Of a DNA stretch of 64,000 nucleotides, positions 1 to 7,831 are shown piece by piece. Position 1 is the stretch's first letter, and every line of letters begins with the position of its first letter. The DNA comes from Anaerolineae bacterium (lineage in GTDB: Bacteria; Chloroflexota; Anaerolineae; Aggregatilineales; Phototrophicaceae): the NCBI GenBank assembly GCA_020849765.1, contig JADLAY010000024.1, forward strand, positions 1-64,000, written 5' to 3'. The position numbers and the translations under genes were made by a program. Under the pieces are notes generated by a model. That model was not told the DNA's origin and ran no database searches. It was given only the letters and a program-made list of their open reading frames with translations.

Positions 1-8
1 GAAGTTCA

Positions 9-248
9 ATGGCATCGATTCAAGACCGTGTCACGAACATCGTGGTCGATTTGCTGGGCGTGGAAGCCGATAAGGTCGTCCCTGAAGCTCGCTTCAAGGA
101 AGATCTGCAGGCGGACTCGCTCGACCTGGTCGAATTGATCATGGCGTTCGAAGAAGAGTTTGGTGGCGAGATCACCGACGAAGATGCACAGAAGATCACG
201 ACTGTTGGTGAAGCCGTGTCGTATCTCAAGGACCACGTCGGGGAGTGA
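9..248 (+). CDS. acpP: Acyl carrier protein
   Basis: A 79-residue acidic protein with the acyl carrier signature [16 protein letters not shown]. Ser37 in DSL is the expected attachment site for the 4'-phosphopantetheine arm that carries growing acyl chains in fatty acid synthesis. Length and the four-helix pattern (conserved Asp-Ser-Leu, then an acidic helix II) match bacterial AcpP. The start lies only 8 bases from the window edge, so its ribosome site and upstream genes (fab genes are usual neighbours) cannot be judged. A hairpin with a T-run follows 38 bases after the stop, so the transcript probably ends here. Function is secure from the motif. Confidence 0.96.
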   Translation: MASIQDRVTNIVVDLLGVEADKVVPEARFKEDLQADSLDLVELIMAFEEEFGGEITDEDAQKITTVGEAVSYLKDHVGE

Positions 249-285
249 GATCAGCCGCAGACTGGCCGATCATTGGGGAAAACGG

Positions 286-313
286 ACGGGGCAGCGCAGG
301 CTGTCCCGTTTTT
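286..313 (+). terminator. Intrinsic terminator after acpP
   Basis: Nine-base arms ACGGGGCAG and CTGTCCCGT (one G-U pair) close a 6-base loop and are followed by TTTT. This is a standard Rho-independent terminator for the acyl carrier protein gene. Confidence 0.85.
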
Positions 314-328
314 GATTCTCGTATCGTG

Positions 329-607
329 CTAGGCCGGTGAATCTGGCTGCGGCTCCGGGCGCGTCAGGATCTCCAACTCCGTCAGCAGGATCAGCGCTTC
401 TTCGTCGGTTTCGCCGCAGATATCGAGCATCGGGCGCAGGCGGACGCAGATCTCAGGCCGTTCCGGCAGGCCGAACAGGCGGCAGCGGTTGTCGTCGGTT
501 AGCTGCACGCAGCGGACACCGGCGGGCTTGCCATTCGGCATGCCTGGGATGGGCGACGAGATCGAGGGTGCGATGCAGCAGGCGCCGCAGCCGACACGAC
601 ATTCCAT
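329..607 (-). CDS. YkgJ-family cysteine cluster protein (zinc/iron-chelating)
   Basis: A 92-residue protein opening with MECRVGCGACC followed by IAPSISSPIPGMPNGKPAG and further cysteines (RCVQL, NRCRLF, EICVRL, DICGE). This is the cysteine layout of the YkgJ/UPF0153 family, whose members are thought to bind zinc or an iron-sulfur cluster; the cellular role is not established. Length agrees with E. coli YkgJ. The start codon lies 4 bases after the stop of the upstream membrane protein gene, so the two probably form a small operon. Family assignment is firm, function unknown. Confidence 0.85.
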   Translation of the reverse strand: MECRVGCGACCIAPSISSPIPGMPNGKPAGVRCVQLTDDNRCRLFGLPERPEICVRLRPMLDICGETDEEALILLTELEILTRPEPQPDSPA

Positions 608-611
608 GTGC

Positions 612-1304
612 TTATGCTTCCGTTGGATGGCGTAGGGCGAGCCAGGCCGCGATCAGTGCCAGGATGACGAAGACGATCAGCCCGGCGCCGACGCCGACCG
701 TCAGGCTCAGGCCGTCCCAGTAGCCGAGCGCGCGAATCGTGCCCCAGACGCCCGCACCCGCGCCGACCAGCGGGATCAGCGCCTGAATCACACGCAGCGG
801 CGCTTCATGATGCGCCCGTGCACCACGCAGCCAGACGAGCGCCAGCCCGCCGATCAAGGCGAGCGCGGCCAGCATGGCCTGCTGCTGGTAGTTCGGATCG
901 CCGGGCGCGCTGGTCAGGAATTCGAACGGTGGCAGCAGGGCAATCGCGATCAACACCACGATGATGATCCGTGGTAGGGGCGGGACTTGCCTTCGTACGG
1001 GCGGGATATATCCCGCCCCTACATGCGCCTCACTTTGGAGCACCACCCACCACGCCACGCAGACGAGCGGCAGGCGCAGCAGCAGCGGCGTCAGCATGAG
1101 CGGCTCGGCGCGCACTGCCGGGTGAATGCTCATCCACTCGGCCAGATCGTAGGCGTTGCCGGTCAGGGCGGTGGTCGTGTGCACAGCCCAGGGCAGCAGC
1201 GCGTAGGCGGCGAGCAAGCCGAGCAGGGTAAGCAGGAAGGGAAAAGGAATGCGCATGGGATGCTCTGCGCTTTGGGTTGGAGTCATGGCTTGTTGAGTCA
1301 GCAT
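612..1304 (-). CDS. Hypothetical multi-pass membrane protein with in-frame palindromic repeat
   Basis: About 230 residues with roughly six hydrophobic segments (for example FLLTLLGLLAAYALLPW, IIIVVLIAIALL, LIVFVILALIAAWLAL). No family recognised. Several Met codons precede the first hydrophobic segment (at 1304, 1286 and 1256); none has a convincing ribosome site, so the start is uncertain, and 1256 (MRIPFPF) is a good alternative. Between two membrane segments the protein contains an odd basic, proline-rich stretch encoded by a dispersed palindromic repeat (974-1022) that is found elsewhere in the window outside genes. The reading frame is kept through it. The YkgJ-like gene follows after 4 bases. 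Confidence 0.7.
   Translation of the reverse strand: MLTQQAMTPTQSAEHPMRIPFPFLLTLLGLLAAYALLPWAVHTTTALTGNAYDLAEWMSIHPAVRAEPLMLTPLLLRLPLVCVAWWVVLQSEAHVGAGYIPPVRRQVPPLPRIIIVVLIAIALLPPFEFLTSAPGDPNYQQQAMLAALALIGGLALVWLRGARAHHEAPLRVIQALIPLVGAGAGVWGTIRALGYWDGLSLTVGVGAGLIVFVILALIAAWLALRHPTEA
974..1022. repeat. Family-A palindrome (GTAGGG...CCCTAC) inside a coding sequence
   Basis: A 49-bp element starting GTAGGGGCGGG and ending CCCGCCCCTAC. Its right-hand 28 bases (995-1022) are identical to the intergenic copy at 44338-44365. Read on the minus strand it encodes part of the membrane protein in frame. Confidence 0.85.
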
Positions 1305-1539
1305 AGGGCAAACGTCAGGCCTATCCTGTGTGATCTCTGCTTATGATCAGGCAAAGGATACCACAGGCTAGATCGAGGTGATGCGTGCTCGATGAGCCAT
1401 GTGGCGAACACCTCCGTGCACTCAACATCTCCGCCTGGAAGATCTACGCCGTCGATGATCTGCTGGCGAGGGGTGGGAATACAACCTCACGTGAGGTTTC
1501 CTCGTAAAGTCTGATAACGCACGGTGCGAGGAAATCCAC

Positions 1540-1869
1540 ATGAGTGATAAACGTAAGAACGATGCGGTTCGCCGTCTTCCTGGCTGGCAGCTATTGGCGG
1601 CGTTCATTCTAGGCGCGCTCGCGATGGTGCTGGTCTTCCTGGTTTGGGGTGGGCCGTTCGGTGTGATCAACCGCGCGGAGCCGGTCGAGTTTGCGCAGGC
1701 GACGAGTGACCCGGCGGCGTTGGACCCGTTCATGCTGACGGCAACCGGCATTGTCGCGCGGGCCACGGCGCAGGCAGGGGCGACTCAAGTCCCGGCAGGT
1801 CTGGACCCATTTATACTGACGGCCACCTACTTTGTCGCGCAGGCGACGGCAGCCGCGGCGGGCAACTAG
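1540..1869 (+). CDS. Small membrane-anchored protein with internal duplication
   Basis: A 109-residue protein: short basic N-terminus (MSDKRKNDAVRRLPGW), one membrane helix (QLLAAFILGALAMVLVFLVW, about residues 17-36) and an extracytoplasmic tail. The tail holds two copies of a roughly 20-residue unit, DPFMLTATGIVARATAQ and DPFILTATYFVAQATAA. No family recognised. It lies alone, convergent with the O-methyltransferase gene. The upstream 235 bases (1305-1539) show no other gene. The clean membrane anchor and internal repeat argue for a real gene. Role unknown. Confidence 0.7.
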   Translation: MSDKRKNDAVRRLPGWQLLAAFILGALAMVLVFLVWGGPFGVINRAEPVEFAQATSDPAALDPFMLTATGIVARATAQAGATQVPAGLDPFILTATYFVAQATAAAAGN

Positions 1870-1903
1870 ATCACGTTGACGTCATCGACGTACCCATTAC
1901 ACG

Positions 1904-2596
1904 CTAGCCTGCATCCTGCGTGACGAGCGCGATAGCGAAGCCGTCATAGCCTTTACTACCCACGGTCTGGATCGCGGTGGCGGTCACGCGCGGCTCGGCG
2001 GCGATCATCTCGTTCAGGCGACGCACGCCGTGCACACGCGGATCATCACTCGCATCGTCGATGACCAGCCCTTTGCGCACGACGTTGTCGATGATGATCA
2101 CGGTGCCAACACGTGACAGCTTGAGCGCCCACCTGAAGTAATCCGGGTTGCTCGGCTTGTCGGCGTCGATGAAGATCAGGTCGAACGGGGCGTGTCCCTC
2201 ACGCTGAATCACGGGCAGGGTATCCAGCGCACGTCCAACGCGCAGATCGACGACCTCGGCTAATCCGGCGCGAGCAATGTTGGCGCGGGCGACGGCGGCA
2301 TGCGTCGGGTCGGCTTCCAGCGTGATCAGATGCCCGCCGGGCGGCAGCGCGCGCGCCAGCCAGATCGTGCTGTAGCCGCCGAGCGTGCCGATCTCCAGGA
2401 TCGATTTCGAGCCGTGGATTTGCGCGAGCAGCATGAGCAGCTTGCCCTGATTGGGCGCGACGTTGATGGCGGGCAGCCCGGCTCGGTCACTGGCGTCGAG
2501 CGCCGCTTCCAGCGCGTCGTCGGGCGGGATGAAGTGCTGCGCCAGGTACTCGTCGACCGCCGCCCAGCGCGCACTATCCGTTTGATTGTCGCTCAA
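1904..2596 (-). CDS. O-methyltransferase, family 3 (caffeoyl-CoA/catechol type)
   Basis: 230 residues with a class I SAM-dependent methyltransferase fold. Motif I is ILEIGTLGGYSTIWLA (about residues 66-81); an acidic residue after it (ITLEADP) would bind the SAM ribose; FIDADK and IIIDNV are the metal- and substrate-site strands typical of cation-dependent O-methyltransferases (COG4122). It likely methylates a small hydroxylated or catechol-like compound; the substrate cannot be read from sequence. The start overlaps the stop of the ChlI-like ATPase gene by 4 bases, so translation is probably coupled. Length is normal for the family. Confidence 0.88.
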   Translation of the reverse strand: MSDNQTDSARWAAVDEYLAQHFIPPDDALEAALDASDRAGLPAINVAPNQGKLLMLLAQIHGSKSILEIGTLGGYSTIWLARALPPGGHLITLEADPTHAAVARANIARAGLAEVVDLRVGRALDTLPVIQREGHAPFDLIFIDADKPSNPDYFRWALKLSRVGTVIIIDNVVRKGLVIDDASDDPRVHGVRRLNEMIAAEPRVTATAIQTVGSKGYDGFAIALVTQDAG

Positions 2597-3825
2597 GCCT
2601 GTCCTCTTTCTCTGCGCCGTTTACGACGTGCGCCATCGGCACCATCCCCGGCCAGAACGTCGATGAAGTCGCGGATCTGGGCGTCTTCCTCCGCCTGCTG
2701 CTCGAAGAAGTTGATCATGAATTCGCTGCGGCGCTGGCGCAGGGCCATCGGCGCGACGAAGCGCACGTCGGCGACCGTCGCCAGGTCGCGGCCATCGGCT
2801 GCCGCATGGGCGCGCGCCGCTTCGAACAGCGTGTATTCGGCGCGGTGGCTGTCGATCTCGAGCCGCTCAATCAGCGCCAGGCCGATGGCGATGGCCTCAT
2901 CCGCCAGCTTGACCTCGCGCAGCAGCGCCCGCGCGGCCAGGATGTCCTCGCGCACGTCGGCGGTCGTTCGCTCCCATTGGCGCACAAAGGCCGCCGGGTG
3001 CTGCCGGTAAACGCGCACACGGTTGTAGACCTCCAACCGATCTTCGCTGGCGGTCAGGCCACGCACGTTGACGCGCAAGCCGAAGCGGTCGAGGATTTGC
3101 GGGCGCAGGCGGCCTTCTTCGGGGTTCATCGAGCCGATCAGCGTGAAGCGCGCGCGGTAGGTGCCGACCATGGCGCCGCGGCGGACGGTGTAGCTGCCCT
3201 GGGCGGCGGCGTCGAGGATGGCGTCGACGATCTCGTCGTTGAGCAGGTTGACCTCGTCGATGTAGAGCAGATTCTGATCGGCGCGGGCGAGGATGCCGCG
3301 TTCGAGCTTAATGCGCTGCTGCGTCGCCGCCACGCGCTCGTTGATGCCGCCGACGACATCCTCCAGGCGCGCATTCAACGGCAGTTCGACCAGCCGCACG
3401 CGCTCGAAGTGCGAGATCGGCTCGCCGTTGTGGAAACGCTCGAAACAATCCGGGTAGAGCAGGCGGGCCGACTCGTGCTGGAGTTCGTCCGGCAGCGCGC
3501 CTTCCTCGCAGTCGCTGACCTCGGTATCCGGCAGGATGTCGGTCAGGCTGCGGACGGCGGTCGTCTTGCCGGTGCCGCGCGGGCCGATCAAGAGCACGCC
3601 GCCGATGGCCGGGTTGATCACCGCCAGCAGCAGCGCGATGCGCATCTCATGCTGGCCGACCAGTGCCAGGAACGGGAACGGGCGAATGTCCGCCAGACCG
3701 AGATCGGGCGCGTCGACGCTGAGCACGCCGCGCGCGCCGGATCGGTTGAGCAGACGCATGAGGACGGACGATTGTCCGCCTTCGAGATCGGGTAGGAAGT
3801 CGTTCATAGAACTATTGAAGCGCAA
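2593..3825 (-). CDS. ChlI/BchI-like AAA+ ATPase (magnesium chelatase subunit I family)
   Basis: 410 residues. Walker A GPRGTGKTT (81-89), Walker B LLYIDEVNLL (about 186-195), sensor-1 region GSMNPEEG and DRFGLRV match the ATPase subunit of magnesium chelatase. In phototrophs this subunit works with BchD and BchH to insert Mg into protoporphyrin. Neither partner nor any other pigment gene is in this window, and many non-phototrophs carry such stand-alone ChlI/MoxR-like ATPases, so a general chaperone or metal-insertion ATPase role is equally possible. The N-terminal 50 residues and a basic C-terminal tail (RRKRRRERGQA) are less typical. It is coupled by a 4-base overlap to the O-methyltransferase. 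An alternative start is Met7. Confidence 0.85.
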   Translation of the reverse strand: MRFNSSMNDFLPDLEGGQSSVLMRLLNRSGARGVLSVDAPDLGLADIRPFPFLALVGQHEMRIALLLAVINPAIGGVLLIGPRGTGKTTAVRSLTDILPDTEVSDCEEGALPDELQHESARLLYPDCFERFHNGEPISHFERVRLVELPLNARLEDVVGGINERVAATQQRIKLERGILARADQNLLYIDEVNLLNDEIVDAILDAAAQGSYTVRRGAMVGTYRARFTLIGSMNPEEGRLRPQILDRFGLRVNVRGLTASEDRLEVYNRVRVYRQHPAAFVRQWERTTADVREDILAARALLREVKLADEAIAIGLALIERLEIDSHRAEYTLFEAARAHAAADGRDLATVADVRFVAPMALRQRRSEFMINFFEQQAEEDAQIRDFIDVLAGDGADGARRKRRRERGQA

Positions 3826-4189
3826 AGCCCTCCAAAATGCGAGTGCCGACTGATCGCCGCTCGCTGATCGTAGCAGACAACCTCATCCCGTTGACAAAAG
3901 ATGATTGGAACGGGTAGGTCATGGTTGGGGGGATGGGCGACCCGCCGGGCCGCCCCTACGGGTGGCGGGCACTTCCAGATCAGCATCGTTTGTGCGCGGC
4001 TAAGCGATGTTGCGGCGTCGATTCGGCGATCAATGGGACGAACGGCCCAGGCCTATGTCGGGATAAGGCCCGAAAGTCCGATCCCGAATGGGCCACTCAG
4101 CCCATCACGCCGCGCCTTCATGCGCCTAGAGTGGCTTTTGGCATGCACGAAATGCGCTGCCAACCCATTTGCAGAGTCAGGAGTTTCTG
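3826..4189. other. Intergenic region with one family-A palindrome
   Basis: This 364-base gap separates the divergent ATPase and DUF4397-like genes. It holds a GGGCGACCC...CCCTAC palindrome at 3935-3959. A TTGACA-like box near 3893 has no good -10 partner. No open reading frame with gene-like features was seen. Confidence 0.5.
3935..3959. repeat. Family-A palindrome
   Basis: GGGCGACCC and GGGCCGCCC arms ending in CCCTAC. The same unit type recurs at 35206-35260, 37013-37037 and 44383-44407. Confidence 0.7.
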
Positions 4190-5218
4190 ATGAAACATCA
4201 TGCATTAGTTTTGCTCATACTCGTCTTCCTGGCGGTGCTCGCCATCCCGGCGGTCGCCCAGGAGACGCCGACGCCGGAAGCGCCCGTGACCGAGGCGACG
4301 GATGCCGATGCCGACATGACCGAGGCGACCGAAACCCCCGTCGCGCTCAGCCCGGACAGCGTCGTCCATCTGCGCATCGCCAATCTCGCATCCGATGGGG
4401 ATGCCCTGGTGCCGTATGTGAACGGCGAGCCGAGCGCCATTCAGACGTTGGCCCCCGGCACGATCAGCGGTTGGGCCGAAGTCCCGGCTGGCGCGTCGGT
4501 CTCGTTCGTGCCCGATGGCAGCGAGCAGACCGTGGCCGGGCCTGTGACCGTCAACACGACCGGTTCGCAGTGGACGACCATCGCCATCACCGGCTCGGCG
4601 GCGGATGACACGCTGACGGCCTACACGGTCAAGGAACAGCTGACGGCGCTGCCGTTCGGCTGTGCGCAGGTCACCGTCGTCAATACGATTGCCGATGGCG
4701 CAGACGTCGACCTGGTCTACGGTGGCGTGGGCACGCTGGACACGAATTTCGGTCTGTCCGGCAGCAGCGCGTCGCCGGACGTGCAGCTGTATAATACTTG
4801 CGCAGCGGGCGATGCTATCCCCTCGTACCAGGAGGGCGGCCCGGTGGCATGTGCTGAGGTCGGTTCATCCAGTGGCCGTTTTGCCAACTGCGGTGTGACC
4901 GTTCTGGTGCCCGCGGAGACGACGAGCCTGCAGGGTATCACCAGCGAAACCAACGAATCGCGTTTCTCGCTGGACGACATTCAGCCGAACAACTTCTACT
5001 TCGTCGTGATTGCCGGTACGGCGGATAACCCGCAGACGTACGTGCAGGCAGTGTCGGGCGACCAGCTCAACAACATGGCGGGCTTCTACCCGGCCGGGGC
5101 GATGGAAGACATGAGCGCGACGGAAAGCGCGACGCCCGAAATGGACATGGAAGCGACTGTCGAGCCGACTGTGGAATCCGCGGTTGAGCCAACGCTTGAA
5201 CCGACGGCGGCGGGCTAA
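4190..5218 (+). CDS. Secreted DUF4397-like protein
   Basis: 342 residues from the ATG at 4190, chosen because TCAGGAG sits 6 bases upstream and the signal peptide begins there (MKHHALVLLILVFLAVLAIPAVAQ). After an acidic Thr/Glu/Pro-rich linker comes a beta-rich domain beginning VVHLRIANLASDGDALVPYV, the hallmark of DUF4397 (secreted, often cell-surface proteins of unknown role). A second domain has paired cysteines (FGCAQ, YNTCAAG, VACAEV, ANCGV), likely disulfides. The C-terminus is another low-complexity tail (EATVEPTVESAVEPTLEPT). A strong terminator follows. The role is likely extracellular but not known. Confidence 0.85.
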   Translation: MKHHALVLLILVFLAVLAIPAVAQETPTPEAPVTEATDADADMTEATETPVALSPDSVVHLRIANLASDGDALVPYVNGEPSAIQTLAPGTISGWAEVPAGASVSFVPDGSEQTVAGPVTVNTTGSQWTTIAITGSAADDTLTAYTVKEQLTALPFGCAQVTVVNTIADGADVDLVYGGVGTLDTNFGLSGSSASPDVQLYNTCAAGDAIPSYQEGGPVACAEVGSSSGRFANCGVTVLVPAETTSLQGITSETNESRFSLDDIQPNNFYFVVIAGTADNPQTYVQAVSGDQLNNMAGFYPAGAMEDMSATESATPEMDMEATVEPTVESAVEPTLEPTAAG

Positions 5219-5242
5219 CGCTCACCATCCATCACAAACATC

Positions 5243-5270
5243 AGAGGCTGGGAAGTCCCCAGCCTCTTTT
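5243..5270 (+). terminator. Intrinsic terminator
   Basis: Ten-base perfect arms AGAGGCTGGG / CCCAGCCTCT with a short loop, followed by TTTT, 24 bases after the stop of the DUF4397-like gene. It may also serve the convergent SH3 protein gene. Confidence 0.9.
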
Positions 5271-5286
5271 GATTCCGCGCTTGTGG

Positions 5287-6426
5287 CTACGGGCAGCCGC
5301 CTTTTTGCAGCGTGTACTCGATCGTGCGCGTGTTGTTCGAACGGTCGCGATCCGGGATCGAGAATCCGGCGTCGATCGTCAGCGTGATGCGGTGGACTTC
5401 GTTGTAGTAGGTCGAGATCGTCAGCGGCATATTGACGCGGAAGGTCTGGCCCGGCTGCAGAATCGGGAAGCCGCCGACGGTGGTGCCCTGCGAGCTGCCA
5501 TCCGCCGCGCGTGAATCGACCAGCGAGACGACGCCGGAGACTGCGGACGGTGCATTGCCCAGGTTCGCCACGTCGAAGCCGACGGTGAACGTCTGCTGGC
5601 AGGTGGGCGTCGCCGGGTCAAGCACGACGATACCGGCGACGAGGTCGGCATTGGCCGCCGGAGTTGGGGTCGGAGTCGGCGTGCGCGTGGCCGGGATCGG
5701 CGGCGGCTGGATACTCGGCAGCCCGCTCGTATCGCCGCTGAGGGAGACGACGCTCGGCGCGACCCAACCGGCGCGGCCATCCGGCAGCGTCACCTGATAC
5801 CAGCGCGTGCCGCGGTTGCTGATGCCAAGCACCGGCAGCACCGTGCCGGAGGGCAGGGCGAGCAGCACAGGGTAGTCGGTCGAATCGCCGGAGCGCACGT
5901 TGGCGCTGGCGACGGCGATCGTCGCGGTCGGGCCGCTCGGTGCGACCGGCTCCTGCGTGACGACGGGCTGCGGCACGGGGGCAGGCTGAGTCGGGAGGAC
6001 GGCGAACGGCGGTGGCTCGTTTTCGACGCGCAGCGGGCTGACCTGGTGCTGGATCGCCTGGCCGCCGCTGATGTTGACCGTTAGCCACAGCTCGTAGAGG
6101 CCGTCTTCGGCCTGCGTCGTATCCCAGATGCCGAGCACGCCATCCTGCACCACGGTCGAACTCGGCAGCGTGGCCGGTTCCGGCGGCAGATCTTCGTCCG
6201 GCTCCAGATTGTCACCCAGTGCGCGGAACTCCAGGAAGTAGCTGGTCATATTGGCGACGTCGACGGTGCCGCGGATTTCGACCTGCCCGCGCAGCACATA
6301 GACCGGCGGCGGCCACGAGATATTGGCGTCCGGGTTGACGTCTTGCGCGTGCGCGGCGAGCGCCAGCAAGAGCAGCAGGGCAACGGTGACGAGGGTCATC
6401 AATCGACTTCGGGACGGGTGATTCAT
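5287..6426 (-). CDS. Secreted SH3-domain protein with Ig-like and CARDB-like domains
   Basis: 379 residues from the ATG at 6426, picked because AAGGAG (complement of 6434-6439) lies 7 bases upstream; in-frame starts further up have no such site. A signal peptide (LMTLVTVALLLLLALAAHAQ) leads to an Ig-like domain (PPPVYVLRGQVEIRGTV ... GVLGIWDTT), a Pro-rich linker, a bacterial SH3 domain (ASANVRSGDSTDYPVLLALP ... GRAGWVAPSVV) and, after a TPTPTP linker, a CARDB-like domain (FDVANLGNAPSAVSGVV ... DRDRSNNTRTIEY). The Ig-like part resembles the N-terminal domain of the PKD lipoprotein at 28472-33553. Probably cell-wall or matrix binding; no enzymatic motif seen. Confidence 0.85.
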   Translation of the reverse strand: MNHPSRSRLMTLVTVALLLLLALAAHAQDVNPDANISWPPPVYVLRGQVEIRGTVDVANMTSYFLEFRALGDNLEPDEDLPPEPATLPSSTVVQDGVLGIWDTTQAEDGLYELWLTVNISGGQAIQHQVSPLRVENEPPPFAVLPTQPAPVPQPVVTQEPVAPSGPTATIAVASANVRSGDSTDYPVLLALPSGTVLPVLGISNRGTRWYQVTLPDGRAGWVAPSVVSLSGDTSGLPSIQPPPIPATRTPTPTPTPAANADLVAGIVVLDPATPTCQQTFTVGFDVANLGNAPSAVSGVVSLVDSRAADGSSQGTTVGGFPILQPGQTFRVNMPLTISTYYNEVHRITLTIDAGFSIPDRDRSNNTRTIEYTLQKGGCP

Positions 6427-6589
6427 CGTCATTCTCCTTCGAAAAACGTGATGAGTCATGCGCTGGCCACGCCGCTGGACATCGTTCGCGCATGAGAATC
6501 CCTTCGGCCTGGACGTAGATTATAGGCATCCATATGACGTTAACGAAACCGCGAGCGGCGGCACATGGGCCGTTTGGGGCATTCGGCGC

Positions 6590-7069
6590 TCAGTGACCGT
6601 TGGTCGCGAGCTGTTTGCGGCGCTGCTGGCGTTCGGCAGCCTGAGCGGCGCGCGCCCGTTCCGCATCCGTCTCAAAGATGATCTCCGGCACGGCGGCGGG
6701 CTTGCCGTCCGAGCTGAGCGCGACGTAGACGCAGTAAGCCCGGTTGGTCACGCGCGAGGCGCCGGTCAGCGGATCTTCGGCGACGACCTCGACGTAGACT
6801 TCGAGCGACGTGCGGCCGACGTAGGTCAGCTCCGCATGGCAGAGTACGAGATTGCGCGTGTAGATCGGCTCGTTGAAGGTCATTGAGTCGATGGCGACGG
6901 TGACGACGGGCAGGTGGGCGTGGCGCATGGCGACGAGCGCGCCCGCCTCGTCGACCATCTTCATGATGACACCACCGTGGACGTTGCCCATGCTGTTGGC
7001 GTTCTGCGGCCCCATCAGCGCGCTGAGCGTGAAGCGCGACTCGGCGATGCGTTTGCTCGGTCGTTCCAT
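6590..7069 (-). CDS. Acyl-CoA thioesterase, hotdog fold (YciA/ACOT type)
   Basis: 159 residues from MERPSKRIAE at 7069. The motif QNANSMGNVHGGVIMKMVDEAG is the conserved helix of hotdog acyl-CoA thioesterases, with the catalytic Asp in the VDEAG segment. VTVAIDSMTFNEPI and TSLEVYVEVVAED are the following strands. Such enzymes hydrolyse acyl-CoA to free CoA and fatty acid; chain-length preference cannot be read. A Gln/Arg/Ala-rich C-terminal tail follows. An upstream in-frame extension is possible but lacks family similarity. Confidence 0.9.
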   Translation of the reverse strand: MERPSKRIAESRFTLSALMGPQNANSMGNVHGGVIMKMVDEAGALVAMRHAHLPVVTVAIDSMTFNEPIYTRNLVLCHAELTYVGRTSLEVYVEVVAEDPLTGASRVTNRAYCVYVALSSDGKPAAVPEIIFETDAERARAAQAAERQQRRKQLATNGH

Positions 7070-7181
7070 GATGCGTGTCTGCCTCGTTGATCGATGAACG
7101 GCATAATTGAAGCGCAAACCCGTCCGCAGCGCAAAGACGCGGGGCATCGGCGGGTGGTGTCAGAGGCCATTAACTTGTGTG

Positions 7182-7280
7182 ACCCTCATCCCCCGGCCCT
7201 TCTCCCTTAGGGCGAAGGGGAGCGGAAACGGTTCTTGAAAAGCCCTTCTCCATGAGGGAGAAGGGCTTGGGATGAGGGTT
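7182..7280. repeat. Family-D repeat, intact copy (99 bp)
   Basis: Begins ACCCTCATCCCCCGG and ends GGGATGAGGGTT, so the ends are inverted repeats. Internal arms AGCCCTTCTCC/GGAGAAGGGCT are also complementary. A second copy, in the opposite orientation, is split by the insertion sequence at 33813-35099. Confidence 0.75.
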
Positions 7281-7340
7281 TCTTAGCCCGATTCTGACTT
7301 TGCAATAATCCTGGTGAGCATCGGTCAGTGTCACGGGTGG

Positions 7341-7369
7341 TTGACACATTAGAACATGTGAGCTATAGT
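7341..7369 (+). promoter_or_regulatory. Sigma-70-type promoter for the SRPBCC/VOC genes
   Basis: TTGACA (7341-7346), a 17-base spacer and TATAGT (7364-7369). This is close to the consensus housekeeping promoter and lies 34 bases before the SRPBCC start. Confidence 0.75.
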
Positions 7370-7403
7370 CGCATCATCACACACTGTTACGAGTATCCCC
7401 AAT

Positions 7404-7802
7404 ATGACGACGTTTCCCGCCACTCACGTCAGCGTGCCGATTGACTGCCCGGCAGATCAGGTCTATGCGTTCGCCTCGAATCCGGAGAACCTGCCGCGCT
7501 GGGCCTCCGGGTTGAGCAGCGGCATCCGCAAGGTCGGCGAGGATTGGATCGCCGACTCGCCGATGGGGACGATCAAGGTCAAGCTCGCCGATCCGAATCC
7601 GTTCGGCGTGCTCGATCACGATGTTACCTTGGCGACGGGCGAGACGTTCTACAACCCGATGCGCGTCTTCCCGAACAATGAAGGCAGTGAGTGCGTCTTC
7701 ACGCTGTATCGACGGCCCGGCGTGACCGACAAGGCATTCGCCGACGACAGGCGCGCCATCGAAACCGATCTGCGGGCGCTCAAGGCCATCCTGGAAAGTT
7801 GA
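7404..7802 (+). CDS. SRPBCC-family protein (START-like fold)
   Basis: 132 residues. The opening VSVPIDCPADQVYAFASNPENLPRWASGL is the usual first strand and helix of polyketide cyclase/dehydrase-like SRPBCC proteins, which hold small hydrophobic ligands in a cavity. No catalytic residue can be named. A near-consensus promoter lies just upstream, and the VOC-family gene follows after 29 bases with its own AGGAAGGTG site, so the two are probably co-transcribed. Ligand and role unknown. Confidence 0.85.
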   Translation: MTTFPATHVSVPIDCPADQVYAFASNPENLPRWASGLSSGIRKVGEDWIADSPMGTIKVKLADPNPFGVLDHDVTLATGETFYNPMRVFPNNEGSECVFTLYRRPGVTDKAFADDRRAIETDLRALKAILES

Positions 7803-7831
7803 CCGCAAGAAGAACAGGAAGGTGACGGCCC

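Noticed and set aside
2593..3825. Evidence for photosynthesis from the ChlI-like gene
   Set aside because: Only one subunit-like ATPase is present. Stand-alone ChlI/MoxR-like ATPases are common in non-phototrophs, and no other pigment gene is in the window.
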